A stretch of DNA of 64,000 nt from Pseudomonas nitroreducens. GTDB taxonomy: Bacteria > Pseudomonadota > Gammaproteobacteria > Pseudomonadales > Pseudomonadaceae. Below, one piece after another: positions 9,507 through 17,861 of the stretch. The stretch covers positions 124,001 through 188,000 of the forward strand of contig NZ_JACHLI010000005.1 of NCBI RefSeq assembly GCF_014204515.1. The letters run 5' to 3'. Under the pieces are notes generated by a model, which saw only the letters and a list, made by a program, of their open reading frames with translations, ran no database searches and was not told where the DNA came from. Position numbers and translations under genes: made by a program. Position 1 is the first letter of the stretch; the number at the start of each line of letters is the position of its first letter.

Positions 9507-11006
9507 ATGTCCATCGAGCACCTGGATGTACTGATCATCGGCGCCGGCCTGTCCGGCATCGGCGCCGCCTGCCACCTGCAGAAGCAGTGCCCCGGCAAGT
9601 CCTACGCCATCCTCGAAGGCCGCGAGGCCATGGGCGGCACCTGGGACCTGTTCCGCTACCCGGGCATCCGCTCCGACTCGGACATGTACACCCTGGGCTA
9701 CAACTTCAAGCCCTGGACCGACCCCAAGGCCATTGCCGACGGCCCGTCGATCCTCAACTACATCCGCGAGACCGCCCGCGAGTACCGCGTCGAGGACAAG
9801 GTGCGCTACCGCCACCGGGTGCTCAAGGCCGACTGGGACAGCGCCAGTGCGCGCTGGAACCTGCTGGTGCAGCGCGGTGACGAGGAAGAAGCGGTGCGCA
9901 TGAGCGCGCAGTTCCTCTTCATGTGCACCGGCTACTACCGCTACGACGCCGGCTACACCCCGGACTTCGCCGGGCGCGAGAGCTTCACCGGGCAGGTCAT
10001 CCACCCGCAGCTGTGGCCGGAGAACTTCGACTACAGCGGCAAGCGCATCGTGGTCATCGGCAGCGGTGCCACCGCCGTCACGCTGATTCCCTCGCTGACC
10101 GACAAGGCCGCCCACGTCACCATGCTGCAGCGCTCGCCGTCCTACGTGATCACCCTGCCGGCGAAGGACCCGATCTCCAATTTCCTGCGCAACTTCCTCC
10201 CGGAGAAGTGGGTGTACCGCCAGGCGCGGGCGCGCAATGTGACCATGCAGATGATCTTCTTCATGGCTTCCAAGGCGTTCCCCGGCGCCGTGCGCAAGCT
10301 CATGCTCAAGCTGGCCAACCTGCAGCTGGGCAAGGATTTCGACATGCGCCACTTCAGCCCGCGCTACAAGCCTTGGGACGAGCGCGTGTGCTGCGTGCCC
10401 GATGGCGACCTGTTCAAGGCCCTGCGCCAAGGGCGCGCCTCGGTGGTCACCGACCACATCGAGCGCTTCACCGAGAAAGGCATCCTGCTCAAATCCGGGC
10501 AACTGCTGGAAGCGGACGTGATCGTCACCGCCACCGGGCTGGACCTGGTGATGTTCGGCGGCGCCGAGCTGGCCATCGACGGCAAGCCCTTCGACGTCAC
10601 CCAGAGCATGGGCTATCGCGGCATCATGCTGCGCGACCTGCCCAATCTCGCCGCCATCGTCGGCTACACCAACGCCAGCTGGACGCTCAAGGCCGACCTC
10701 TCCAGCGAGTACTTCTGCCGCCTGATCAACCACCTCGACGCCATCGGCATGCGCCAGTGCACGCCACGCCAGACCGACGGCGCGGTGAAGGAAGAACCCT
10801 TCCTCAATCTCAACTCCGGCTACATCCAGCGCGCCGCCGACCGCATGCCCAAGCAGGGCGACCGCACGCCGTGGAAGCTCTACCAGAACTACGCGCTGGA
10901 CCTGGCACTGCTGCGTTTCGGCAAGGTCGAGGATGGCTACCTGAGCTTCACCTCGCCCAGACAGCGCCAGGCTGCTGCGGCGCCGGTAGAAGCGCTGGAG
11001 AGCTGA
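9507..11006 (+). CDS. AlmA/BVMO-like FAD-dependent monooxygenase
   Basis: A 499-residue class B flavin monooxygenase. The FAD Rossmann motif GAGLSG is at 12-17, then GGTWDLFRYPGIRSDSD (43-59). The Baeyer-Villiger fingerprint FxGxxxHxxxWP occurs exactly as FTGQVIHPQLWP (160-171), and the NAD(P)H motif GSGATA is at 185-190. As I remember it, the AlmA long-chain alkane hydroxylase of Acinetobacter is similar over much of its length (for example GGTWDLFRYPGIRSDSDM and CVVPDGDLFKALR), as are EtaA-type BVMOs. Substrate could be a long-chain alkane, a ketone or a thioether; motifs do not decide. ATG 9507 has AAAAAGGAGCC upstream. Confidence 0.87.
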   Translation: MSIEHLDVLIIGAGLSGIGAACHLQKQCPGKSYAILEGREAMGGTWDLFRYPGIRSDSDMYTLGYNFKPWTDPKAIADGPSILNYIRETAREYRVEDKVRYRHRVLKADWDSASARWNLLVQRGDEEEAVRMSAQFLFMCTGYYRYDAGYTPDFAGRESFTGQVIHPQLWPENFDYSGKRIVVIGSGATAVTLIPSLTDKAAHVTMLQRSPSYVITLPAKDPISNFLRNFLPEKWVYRQARARNVTMQMIFFMASKAFPGAVRKLMLKLANLQLGKDFDMRHFSPRYKPWDERVCCVPDGDLFKALRQGRASVVTDHIERFTEKGILLKSGQLLEADVIVTATGLDLVMFGGAELAIDGKPFDVTQSMGYRGIMLRDLPNLAAIVGYTNASWTLKADLSSEYFCRLINHLDAIGMRQCTPRQTDGAVKEEPFLNLNSGYIQRAADRMPKQGDRTPWKLYQNYALDLALLRFGKVEDGYLSFTSPRQRQAAAAPVEALES

Positions 11007-11147
11007 TCGCAGCCACGGCGCCCCGCGGTACGGGCGCCGTTCCATCGAATGGCTGGATAGACATTATCGATACGCCGCCCTGCAACGGGACTTCCACTCG
11101 GCTTACCATGCGCGCCATTCCCGCTCATGCCAGCCAGAGGATTTTCC

Positions 11148-11750
11148 ATGCTGATCGAAGACGCCATCCGCAGCCGCCGCTCCATTCGTGGTTTCGACAC
11201 TTCCTACGTGATGAGCCGCGAGGACAAGGACGACCTGCTGCAGCAGGCGCTGCTCGCCCCGACCTCGTTCAACCTGCAGCACGTACGCCTGGTGGAAGTC
11301 AGCGACCCGCAGCTGCGCGCGCAGATCCGCGAGGTGGGCTGGGACCAGGTGCAGATGACCGAGGCCTCGATGCTGGTGCTGGTCTGCGCCCAGGTCGACA
11401 GCTGGGAGCAGAACGCCCAGCGCGTGTGGGACGGCGCCCCGGCCGAGGTACAGAACTTCATGGTCGGCGCCATCGACGGCTACTACCGCGACAAGCCGCA
11501 AACCCAGCGCGACGAGGCCATGCGCAGCTGCGGCCTGGTGGCGCAGACCCTGATGCTCGCCGCCCGTGGCCGCGGCCTGGACAGCGTGCCGATGGTCGGT
11601 TTCGACTTCGACGCGGTGGGCAAGCTGATCAACCTGCCGGCCAACCACGCCATCGGCCTGATGATCGCCGTGGGCAAGCAGGCCGCGGAAGCCAAGCCGC
11701 GCATCGGCCGCCTGCCGCTGGAAGAGACGATCATCCGCGATCGTTTCTGA
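11148..11750 (+). CDS. Nitroreductase-family FMN oxidoreductase
   Basis: A 200-residue flavoprotein of the nitroreductase superfamily. The FMN-binding N-terminal RRSIRGFD (phosphate-binding arginines), APTSFNLQHVR and the C-terminal glycine-containing GLDSVPMVGFDFDAV segment are typical. Such enzymes use NAD(P)H to reduce nitro compounds or quinones; the physiological substrate is unknown. ATG 11148 follows AGAGGATTTTCC. The same kind of gene lies next to a LysR gene and 3-hydroxyacyl-CoA dehydrogenase at the PA5190-PA5188 positions of P. aeruginosa, as I remember it. Confidence 0.88.
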   Translation: MLIEDAIRSRRSIRGFDTSYVMSREDKDDLLQQALLAPTSFNLQHVRLVEVSDPQLRAQIREVGWDQVQMTEASMLVLVCAQVDSWEQNAQRVWDGAPAEVQNFMVGAIDGYYRDKPQTQRDEAMRSCGLVAQTLMLAARGRGLDSVPMVGFDFDAVGKLINLPANHAIGLMIAVGKQAAEAKPRIGRLPLEETIIRDRF

Positions 11751-11759
11751 TCCCGACCC

Positions 11760-11782
11760 AACGCGCCTCCGGGCGCGTTTTT
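11760..11782 (+). terminator. Intrinsic terminator of the nitroreductase gene
   Basis: The stem ACGCGCC / GGCGCGT (loop TCCG) with a T-tract begins about ten bases after the stop codon. Confidence 0.88.
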
Positions 11783-11830
11783 CATGCAGGAGTGATTGTC
11801 TTTTCCTGGAGTGTCAGTACTGGGGCTTCC

Positions 11831-11945
11831 CCCTCACCCCAGCCCTCTCCCTCAGGGAGAGGGGGCAGTCCGTGCCGGCTGACGCCGAGGTTTCAGCCTT
11901 TACCGTACGGTCCCCTCTCCCTGAGGGAGAGGGTTAGGGTGAGGG
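11831..11945. repeat. 115-bp intergenic repeat with CCCTCACCC termini, copy 2
   Basis: Same termini, length and internal segment (GTCCGTGCCGGCTGA near 11869, then TTTCAGCCT) as the copy at 1556-1670. It lies between the nitroreductase and LysR genes, which converge. Confidence 0.82.
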
Positions 11946-11991
11946 CCGACCCGAGCGCGGGAGTCCCCGTGGGAGTGGGCTCCATGGCCGT

Positions 11992-12891
11992 TCACTTCGG
12001 CGCCGCCTCGACAATCCGCTCGATCAACCACTGCAACGCCGCATCCCGCTCGCGCTGGGCGAGATAGACCAGCTCCAGGTGGAACTGTCCCACATCGAAC
12101 GGCAGCTCCAGCACCTGCAACGGCAGCAGCTGCGCGAAGTACGCGGCCAGCCGCGTTGGCAGTACCGTCAGCAAATCCGTACTCGCCACCAGGTGCGCCG
12201 CCTGCAGGTAGTTGGGCGTGGTATAGGCGATCTGTCGTTTCAGCCCCTGGCTGGCCAGCCACTGGTCGACCATGCCCTTGGTCTGCCCGCCGGAAACCCA
12301 CAGGTGGCGCTGCTGGAGGAACACCGGCAGATCGATGCCGCAATCGACATCAGGATGCCCGCGCCGGGCCAGCAGGCGCAGCGTCTCGCTGGCCCAGGGC
12401 CGGCGCTGGAAGCGCGCCGGCAGTTCCTCGAAGCGACCCAGCACCAGGTCCAGGTTGCCCTTGTCCAGCGCCTCGCTCGGCAGCGTCGGCGTCAGGTGCT
12501 GGATGCTCAGGCCCATGCCCGGCGCCTGGCGCCCCAGACTTTCGAGCAGCTGTGGCATGCACAGCGCTTCGACATAGTCGGTCAGCGCCAGGGTGAAGCG
12601 CTGGCGGCTGCGTGCCGGGTCGAAGCTGTCCCCACCGGCCAGGCTCTGGCCGATGCGCTGCAGGGCGTCGCGGATCGGCGCTTCCAGTTCCAGCGCCCGC
12701 GGCGTCGGCTGCATGGCCCGGCCCACGCGTACCAGCAGCGGGTCATCGAGCAGCTCGCGCAGGCGGTTCAGCGCGTTGCTCACCGCCGGCTGGCTCAGCG
12801 ACAGGCGCTCCGCCGCGCGCGAAACGTTGCGCTCGCGCAGCAGCGCATCCAGCACCCGCAGCAGGTTGAGGTCGAAGGTGTTCATATTCAT
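11992..12891 (-). CDS. LysR-family transcriptional regulator
   Basis: A 299-residue LysR-type regulator. The N-terminal winged helix-turn-helix reads FDLNLLRVLDALLRERNVS then AAERLSLSQPAVSNALNRLR, followed by the PBP-like effector domain. It is divergent from the 3-hydroxyacyl-CoA dehydrogenase gene 104 bp away, the usual layout for a LysR protein controlling its neighbour, so the two downstream acyl-CoA genes are the likely targets. The start is uncertain: ATG 12891, ATG 12885 and an upstream GTG 12912 are in frame, and none has a good Shine-Dalgarno. The effector cannot be told from sequence. Confidence 0.9.
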   Translation of the reverse strand: MNMNTFDLNLLRVLDALLRERNVSRAAERLSLSQPAVSNALNRLRELLDDPLLVRVGRAMQPTPRALELEAPIRDALQRIGQSLAGGDSFDPARSRQRFTLALTDYVEALCMPQLLESLGRQAPGMGLSIQHLTPTLPSEALDKGNLDLVLGRFEELPARFQRRPWASETLRLLARRGHPDVDCGIDLPVFLQQRHLWVSGGQTKGMVDQWLASQGLKRQIAYTTPNYLQAAHLVASTDLLTVLPTRLAAYFAQLLPLQVLELPFDVGQFHLELVYLAQRERDAALQWLIERIVEAAPK

Positions 12892-12995
12892 CGGCTGAAT
12901 GCCACTTATCACAACTCAAAATTTCAAAAATAGTACCGCCTTCCCTAAGGTGAGTGGTCTTCAAACGAGCGTTTCAGGCTGACAAGAGGAACAAC
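12892..12995. promoter_or_regulatory. Divergent promoter/operator region between LysR and acyl-CoA genes
   Basis: This short, AT-richer spacer contains an ATTTCAAAAAT near-palindrome of the T-rich type seen in LysR operators. It also holds AAGAGGAACAAC before the dehydrogenase ATG. No clear -35/-10 pair was identified, so the operator call is inference from layout. Confidence 0.4.
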
Positions 12996-14231
12996 ATGAG
13001 CCAGAACATCCGCATCGCCAGCGCTGCCGTCATCGGCGCCGGCACCATGGGCCGGGGCATTGCCATGTGCCTGGCGAACGCCGGCGTGCAGGTCCTGTGG
13101 CTGGACAACAATCCGCAGATGCTCACCCAGGCTCTCGGCGCGGTGGCCGACACCTACGCCCACAACGTGCGCCAGGGCCGCATCGACGAGGCCGAAGCCG
13201 CCCGTCGCCGTGCGCGCATCTCCCAGGTGGCGAACTACGCGGCGATCCGCGAAGTGGACCTGGTGATCGAGGCAGTGTACGAGAACCTCGAACTCAAGCA
13301 GTCGATCTTCCGCGAGCTGGATGCAGCGCTGAAACCCTCGGCCATCCTGGCTTCCAACACCTCCTACCTGGACGTCGACGCCATCGCTGCGGTGACCTCG
13401 CGGCCGTCCCAGGTGCTCGGCCTGCACTTCTTCAGCCCGGCGCACATCATGAAGCTGCTGGAAATCGTGCGCGGCGCCAGGACCGCTCCGGCCGTGCTCG
13501 AAGCGGCCCTGGAGCTGGGCGAGCGCATGGGCAAGGTCAGCGTGGTGGCGGGCAACTGCCACGGCTTCATCGGCAACCGCATGCTGGAGAAATACGTCCA
13601 GGAATCGCGCCGGTTGATCCTCGAAGGCTCGCTGCCGCACCAGGTGGACGCGGCGATCCAGGGCTTCGGCTTCGCCATGGGGCCGTTCCGCATGTTCGAC
13701 GTGGTCGGCATCGACCTCGAATGGCGCGCCCGCGAGCTGGCCGGCAAGGGCCAGGACGCGCCGACCGTGCAGGTGGACAACCGCCTGTGCGAGATGGGCC
13801 GCTTCGGCCAGAAGAGCGGCAACGGCTTCTATCACTACGAGCCGGGCAGCCGTCAAGCCGAGCACGACCCGGAGGTGGACGCCCTGGTGCTGCGCGAATC
13901 CGAGCGCCTGGGCTACGCCCGCCGCGACATCGACGCCGAGGAAATCCTCGAGCGCTGCCTGCTGGCGCTGGTCAACGAAGGCGCGAAGATTCTCGACGAA
14001 GGCATCGCCTCCACCAGCGCCGACATCGACACCGTTTACCTCAATGGTTATGGCTTCCCGAAGGACAAATCCGGCCCCATGGCCTGGGCCGATGCCCAGG
14101 GCCTGCAGAGCGTGCTGGCGCGCCTGCGTGACTTGGCCGGCGAGCACGGCGCGCACTGGCAGCCGGCCGCACTGATCGAGCGCCTGGCCGCCGCCAATGG
14201 CCGCTTCGCCGACGTCAAACAGGAGCATTGA
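12996..14231 (+). CDS. 3-hydroxyacyl-CoA dehydrogenase
   Basis: A 411-residue NAD-dependent dehydrogenase oxidising 3-hydroxyacyl-CoA to 3-ketoacyl-CoA in fatty-acid or aromatic-acid beta-oxidation. The N-terminal Rossmann motif is GAGTMGRGIAM. ASNTSYLDVDAI and LGLHFFSPAHIMKLLEIV are family signatures, with NCHGFIGNRM at the domain boundary. Two 3HCDH C-terminal domains seem present, the second ending near YGFPKDKSGPMAWAD, which explains the length. ATG 12996 is preceded by AAGAGGAACAAC. The acyl-CoA dehydrogenase gene follows after two bases, so both are probably one operon under the divergent LysR protein. Confidence 0.92.
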   Translation: MSQNIRIASAAVIGAGTMGRGIAMCLANAGVQVLWLDNNPQMLTQALGAVADTYAHNVRQGRIDEAEAARRRARISQVANYAAIREVDLVIEAVYENLELKQSIFRELDAALKPSAILASNTSYLDVDAIAAVTSRPSQVLGLHFFSPAHIMKLLEIVRGARTAPAVLEAALELGERMGKVSVVAGNCHGFIGNRMLEKYVQESRRLILEGSLPHQVDAAIQGFGFAMGPFRMFDVVGIDLEWRARELAGKGQDAPTVQVDNRLCEMGRFGQKSGNGFYHYEPGSRQAEHDPEVDALVLRESERLGYARRDIDAEEILERCLLALVNEGAKILDEGIASTSADIDTVYLNGYGFPKDKSGPMAWADAQGLQSVLARLRDLAGEHGAHWQPAALIERLAAANGRFADVKQEH

Positions 14232-14233
14232 AC

Positions 14234-16024
14234 ATGAGTTACCAGGCACCCCTGCGCGACATGCGCTTCGTCCTCCACGAACTGTTCGATGTCAGCGCCC
14301 ACTGCGAGCTGCTGGGTAACGGCCTCGACCGCGAGCTGATCGACGGCGTGCTGGAAGAGGGCGCGCGCTACACCGGCGAAGTGGTCGCGCCGCTGAACCG
14401 CAACAGTGACGAGCAGGGCGCGACCCTGCACAACGGCGAAGTCACCACCCCGGACGGCTTCCGCGAAGCCTATCGGCAATACTGCGACAACGGCTGGGCG
14501 AGCATGACCGGGCCGACCGAGTTCGGCGGCCAGGGCTTCCCGCAGATGGTCGCGGCGAATTTCCACGAGATGCTGATGGCCGCCTCGCTGTCCTTCCGCG
14601 TCTATTCCGGCCTCACCGAAGGCGCCGTACTGGCGCTGTACAAGCACGGCGCAGCCGAGCTGCAGCGCGACTACCTGGCGAAGATGGTCAGCGGCGTCTG
14701 GAGCGGCACCATGTGCCTCACCGAGCCCCAGGCCGGCACTGACCTGGCCCTGCTGCGCACCCGCGCCGAGCCCCAGGCGGACGGCAGCTACCGCGTCAGT
14801 GGCAGCAAGATATTCATCAGTGGTGGTGAGCAGGATCTCTCCGAGAACATCGTCCACCTGGTGCTGGCGCGCCTGCCGGACGCACCGGCCGGGGTGAAGG
14901 GCATCAGCCTGTTGCTGGTGCCCAAGTTCATCGCCAACGCCGACGGCACGCCGGGCGCGCGCAACTCGCTGAGCTGCGGCGCCATCGAGCACAAGATGGG
15001 CATCAAGGGCGCTTCCACCTGCGTGATGAACTTCGACGGCGCCACCGGCTGGCTGATCGGCCAGGCCAACCAGGGGCTGGCGTGCATGTTCACCATGATG
15101 AACGACGCGCGCTTCCAGGTCGGCCTGCAGGGGCTGGGGATTGCCGAGCGCTCCTGCCAGGGCGCACTGGCCTACGCCCGCGAGCGCCTGCAATCGCGCG
15201 CGCTGACCGGCGCGGCCGAGCCGTCCAAGGAGGCCGACCCGATCATCGTCCACCCGGACGTGCGGCGCATGCTGCTGACCCAGAAGACCCTCACCGAAGG
15301 CTGCCGGATGATCGCTGCGCTCTGCGCCCGCGAGCTGGACCTGGAGCATGGCCACCCCGAGGCCGACGGCCGCAAGGCCGCGGGCAAGCGTGCGGCGTTG
15401 CTGATCCCCATCGTCAAGTCGTTCTTCACCGACGTCGGCCAGGAGGTGTCCAGCCTCGGCGTGCAGGTCTACGGCGGCCACGGCTACATCCGCGAATGGG
15501 GCATGGAGCAGCTGATGCGCGACAGCCGCATCACCCAGATCTACGAAGGCACCAACGGTATCCAGGCGCTCGATCTGATCCGTCGCAAGCTGCTGGGCGA
15601 CGGCGGCGCGGAACTGAACGCGCTGATTGGTGAACTGGCGGCGGTCTGCGAAACCGCCGGCGCGCGCACTGAGCTGGCTGGGCTGGCGGAAACCGTCCGC
15701 CAACGCCTGCTGGAATGGCGCAGCCTCACCAGCGAAGTGATCGCCGCCTGCCAGCGCGATGCGCAGGAAATCGGCGCCACCTCCGTGGACTTCCTGCAGT
15801 ACTGTTCCTACGTACTGCTGGCCGGCCTCTGGGTACAGGCCGCCGGCGTGGCCCAGGCGAAGCTGGCGGCCGGCGAGGGCGACGCGGACTTCTACCGCGC
15901 CAAGCTCGCCAGCGCCGAGTTCTACGTCAGGCGCATCCTGCCGCGCGCCAGCATGCACCGCGAGGCTTTGCTGGGCGGCGCGGACTGCCTGATGGCGCTG
16001 GATGCGGAGCATTTTGCGTTCTGA
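14234..16024 (+). CDS. Acyl-CoA dehydrogenase, DmdC-type long form
   Basis: A 596-residue FAD acyl-CoA dehydrogenase of the extended class that includes DmdC (3-methylmercaptopropionyl-CoA dehydrogenase). Signatures are CLTEPQAGTDLALLRT, the C-terminal acyl-CoA dehydrogenase segment VQVYGGHGYIREWGMEQLMR, and the active-site segment QIYEGTNGIQALDL, where the Glu is the likely catalytic base. An extra C-terminal helical domain accounts for the length above the usual 380 residues. ATG 14234 follows CAGGAGCATTG and lies two bases after the upstream stop. Actual acyl substrate is unknown. Confidence 0.92.
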   Translation: MSYQAPLRDMRFVLHELFDVSAHCELLGNGLDRELIDGVLEEGARYTGEVVAPLNRNSDEQGATLHNGEVTTPDGFREAYRQYCDNGWASMTGPTEFGGQGFPQMVAANFHEMLMAASLSFRVYSGLTEGAVLALYKHGAAELQRDYLAKMVSGVWSGTMCLTEPQAGTDLALLRTRAEPQADGSYRVSGSKIFISGGEQDLSENIVHLVLARLPDAPAGVKGISLLLVPKFIANADGTPGARNSLSCGAIEHKMGIKGASTCVMNFDGATGWLIGQANQGLACMFTMMNDARFQVGLQGLGIAERSCQGALAYARERLQSRALTGAAEPSKEADPIIVHPDVRRMLLTQKTLTEGCRMIAALCARELDLEHGHPEADGRKAAGKRAALLIPIVKSFFTDVGQEVSSLGVQVYGGHGYIREWGMEQLMRDSRITQIYEGTNGIQALDLIRRKLLGDGGAELNALIGELAAVCETAGARTELAGLAETVRQRLLEWRSLTSEVIAACQRDAQEIGATSVDFLQYCSYVLLAGLWVQAAGVAQAKLAAGEGDADFYRAKLASAEFYVRRILPRASMHREALLGGADCLMALDAEHFAF

Positions 16025-16039
16025 TGGGCGGGTAAAGAA

Positions 16040-16073
16040 AAACGCCGCGCCGGTTAGCCGGGGCGGCGTTTTT
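16040..16073 (+). terminator. Intrinsic terminator after the acyl-CoA dehydrogenase gene
   Basis: Outer stem AACGCCGC / GCGGCGTT with an inner CCGG-TTAG-CCGG hairpin and a run of T residues, about 15 bases after the stop. Confidence 0.9.
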
Positions 16074-16099
16074 CATAGGGAGGGTCGGTGCCAGGTGTT

Positions 16100-16243
16100 C
16101 CCTCACCCCAGCCCTCTCCCAAGGGGAGAGGGGGCCGTCCGTGCCGAGAGAAATTCTGTTCTCCCTGGCTCACCGGCTGATACCAGACTCCCAGAGCGCT
16201 CTGGACAGTCCCCTCTCCCTCCGGGAGAGGGTTAGGGTGAGGG
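16100..16243. repeat. Intergenic repeat with CCCTCACCC termini, copy 3 (144 bp, diverged centre)
   Basis: The ends match the 115-bp copies (CCCTCACCCCAGCCCTCTCC and GGAGAGGGTTAGGGTGAGGG), and GTCCGTGCCG is kept. The middle is about 30 bp longer and includes CCAGAGCGCTCTGG, its own palindrome. It separates the acyl-CoA dehydrogenase gene from folA, the place where gene order seems to change relative to P. aeruginosa. Confidence 0.78.
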
Positions 16244-16260
16244 GCTCCTGCTCTGAAATT

Positions 16261-16773
16261 TCAAGCCCGCTCCCACACCTCGAACGCATAAGCCGGCGTT
16301 TCACCCTCCGCGTCATGCTCGATGCTCGACGCCAGGTGCCAGTGCGCCTCGTCCACTTCCGGGAAGTGCGCATCGCCCGTCGGGCTCAGGCCCACGCGGG
16401 TCAGGTACAGCCGATTCGCACGCTCCAGCGCCTCGCCATACAGCTGCGCGCCGCCGATCAGCATCAGCTCCTCGGCTTCCTCCTGCTCGGCCCATTGCGC
16501 GGCACGCTCCAGGGCGGCGTCGAGGCTGGTGAAGACTTCTGCGCCTTCGAGCGTGAGGCCCGCCTGGCGGGTGACCACGATGTTCAGCCGGCCCGGCAGC
16601 GGGCGGCCGAGGGAATCCCAGGTCTTGCGGCCCATGATCACCGGTTTGCCCAGGGTCATGGCCTTGAAGTGCTTGAGGTCCTGCGGCAGGTGCCAGGGCA
16701 GGCGGTTGTCGACGCCGATCACGCGGTTTTCGGCCAGGGCGGCGATCATCGCCAGGGGCAGTGCTTGGGGCAT
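16261..16773 (-). CDS. folA: Dihydrofolate reductase
   Basis: A 170-residue cytoplasmic enzyme reducing dihydrofolate with NADPH. Family features are MIAALAENRVIGVDNRLPWHLPxD (substrate-side acidic residue after WHLPQ), KPVIMGRKTWDSLGRPLPGR and LMLIGGAQLYGEAL. ATG 16773 follows GGAG at short spacing. An alternative ATG at 16794 overlaps the stop of the upstream gene (TGATG) and would add seven residues, so translational coupling is possible. It is the target of trimethoprim-type antifolates. In P. aeruginosa folA is, from memory, at PA0350, away from the preceding genes. Confidence 0.95.
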   Translation of the reverse strand: MPQALPLAMIAALAENRVIGVDNRLPWHLPQDLKHFKAMTLGKPVIMGRKTWDSLGRPLPGRLNIVVTRQAGLTLEGAEVFTSLDAALERAAQWAEQEEAEELMLIGGAQLYGEALERANRLYLTRVGLSPTGDAHFPEVDEAHWHLASSIEHDAEGETPAYAFEVWERA

Positions 16774-16793
16774 CTCGACTCCAGTGGTGAACA

Positions 16794-17861
16794 TCAGCGG
16801 GAACTCCCGTTGCCAGAGGATACCAGCCGCTCGCCGTCGGCGGGGCCGGCGGCGGGCGGAACGCGCATGAAGAAGGTGCCGTCCTCGTTGACCTGGGTGA
16901 TACCGGTGGCCAGCACCTTGCGATAGTCCTTGAGGTTGAAGGCCAGGGTCTGGTCCGGGCGCTCGGCCTTGAGCAGCACCTGCGAGTAGGTGATGAGGAT
17001 CTCGAAGATCTTCAGGTCGCCCGACTGCAGCCAGATATAGGACTGCCCGGCCTGGCGCGGCGGCTCGAAGGCCAGGGAGGCGGCGCCGTCCTTCGGCGCG
17101 AATTTCAGGTGCAGGCCCTTGGCGTCCAGCCAGCTGGACTCGACCCGGCCGCCGATGCCCACCAGCGGGAAGACCTGGTGGTAGTTCAGGTGCATCACGT
17201 TGTCCTGCAGCAGCGCGCCGGGGCGCTCCAGGCTCACCAGCGAATCCAGGCGCAGGCCGACCAGGCTCATGGCGCCGTAGCTGGGTACGCCGAGCACCTT
17301 CACGCTGTCGGGCTGGTAGTCGAGGTTGTCGCCATCGAGCTTCACCGTGCCGGACAGTCGCAGCGGCAGCCACGGCCCGACACCCAGCGGCTGCACCTCG
17401 CCGGCCACCAGCAGGCGGTCGCCTTCGACGCTCAGCGTGAAGTCGCGAAGCATGGTCTCCGGGTAGGCGAGGATGTGCTGGTTGAACAGGTTGCCGAGCT
17501 GCTCGGGGCTGAGGATCACCTCACCCTCGGAGACCTCGATACGCATGTCCTGCGGGCGGTCGAAGTCGATCGGTGCGCCAGCCTTGAGCGGCACCAGCCA
17601 GCCCTTGAGCAGCGGGCTGTGGAAGCCGACGCCGCCCTGGAAGTACATGTCCACGTTGTTCAGCAGGATGCCCACGCCGTCCTGGCCGGAATCGCGCAGG
17701 CCGCCCGGCCGGCTGGCCTTGAAGTCCGCTGCCGGCGGCGTCTGCTGGAACCAGCCCTGGCGCAGCACGCCCAGTTCGCGCTGCTGCTTGTCGATGGCGC
17801 TCTCGGCGGCGGCCTGGCCGGCCAGCGCGAGGCAGAGCAGGGAAGCGAGGAGGGTTCTCAT
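16794..17861 (-). CDS. Secreted protein of unknown function, paralogue B of a tandem pair
   Basis: A 355-residue protein with a Sec signal peptide (MRTLLASLLCLALAGQAAAES, probable cleavage after AxA). I do not recognise a named family. The mature part is predicted beta-rich, with no obvious enzyme motif. The C-terminal 60 residues (QSGDLKIFEILITYSQVLL..., FNLKDYRK..., EDGTFFMRV) align with the same region of the gene just upstream (GGDIKMARTILVKAYVLF..., FNLYDYRR..., EDGMVHIAV), so the two arose by duplication. Its ATG overlaps the upstream stop (ATGA), with GGAGGAGAA as ribosome-binding site, and its own stop touches folA. A periplasmic or outer-membrane-associated location is likely. Confidence 0.8.
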   Translation of the reverse strand: MRTLLASLLCLALAGQAAAESAIDKQQRELGVLRQGWFQQTPPAADFKASRPGGLRDSGQDGVGILLNNVDMYFQGGVGFHSPLLKGWLVPLKAGAPIDFDRPQDMRIEVSEGEVILSPEQLGNLFNQHILAYPETMLRDFTLSVEGDRLLVAGEVQPLGVGPWLPLRLSGTVKLDGDNLDYQPDSVKVLGVPSYGAMSLVGLRLDSLVSLERPGALLQDNVMHLNYHQVFPLVGIGGRVESSWLDAKGLHLKFAPKDGAASLAFEPPRQAGQSYIWLQSGDLKIFEILITYSQVLLKAERPDQTLAFNLKDYRKVLATGITQVNEDGTFFMRVPPAAGPADGERLVSSGNGSSR

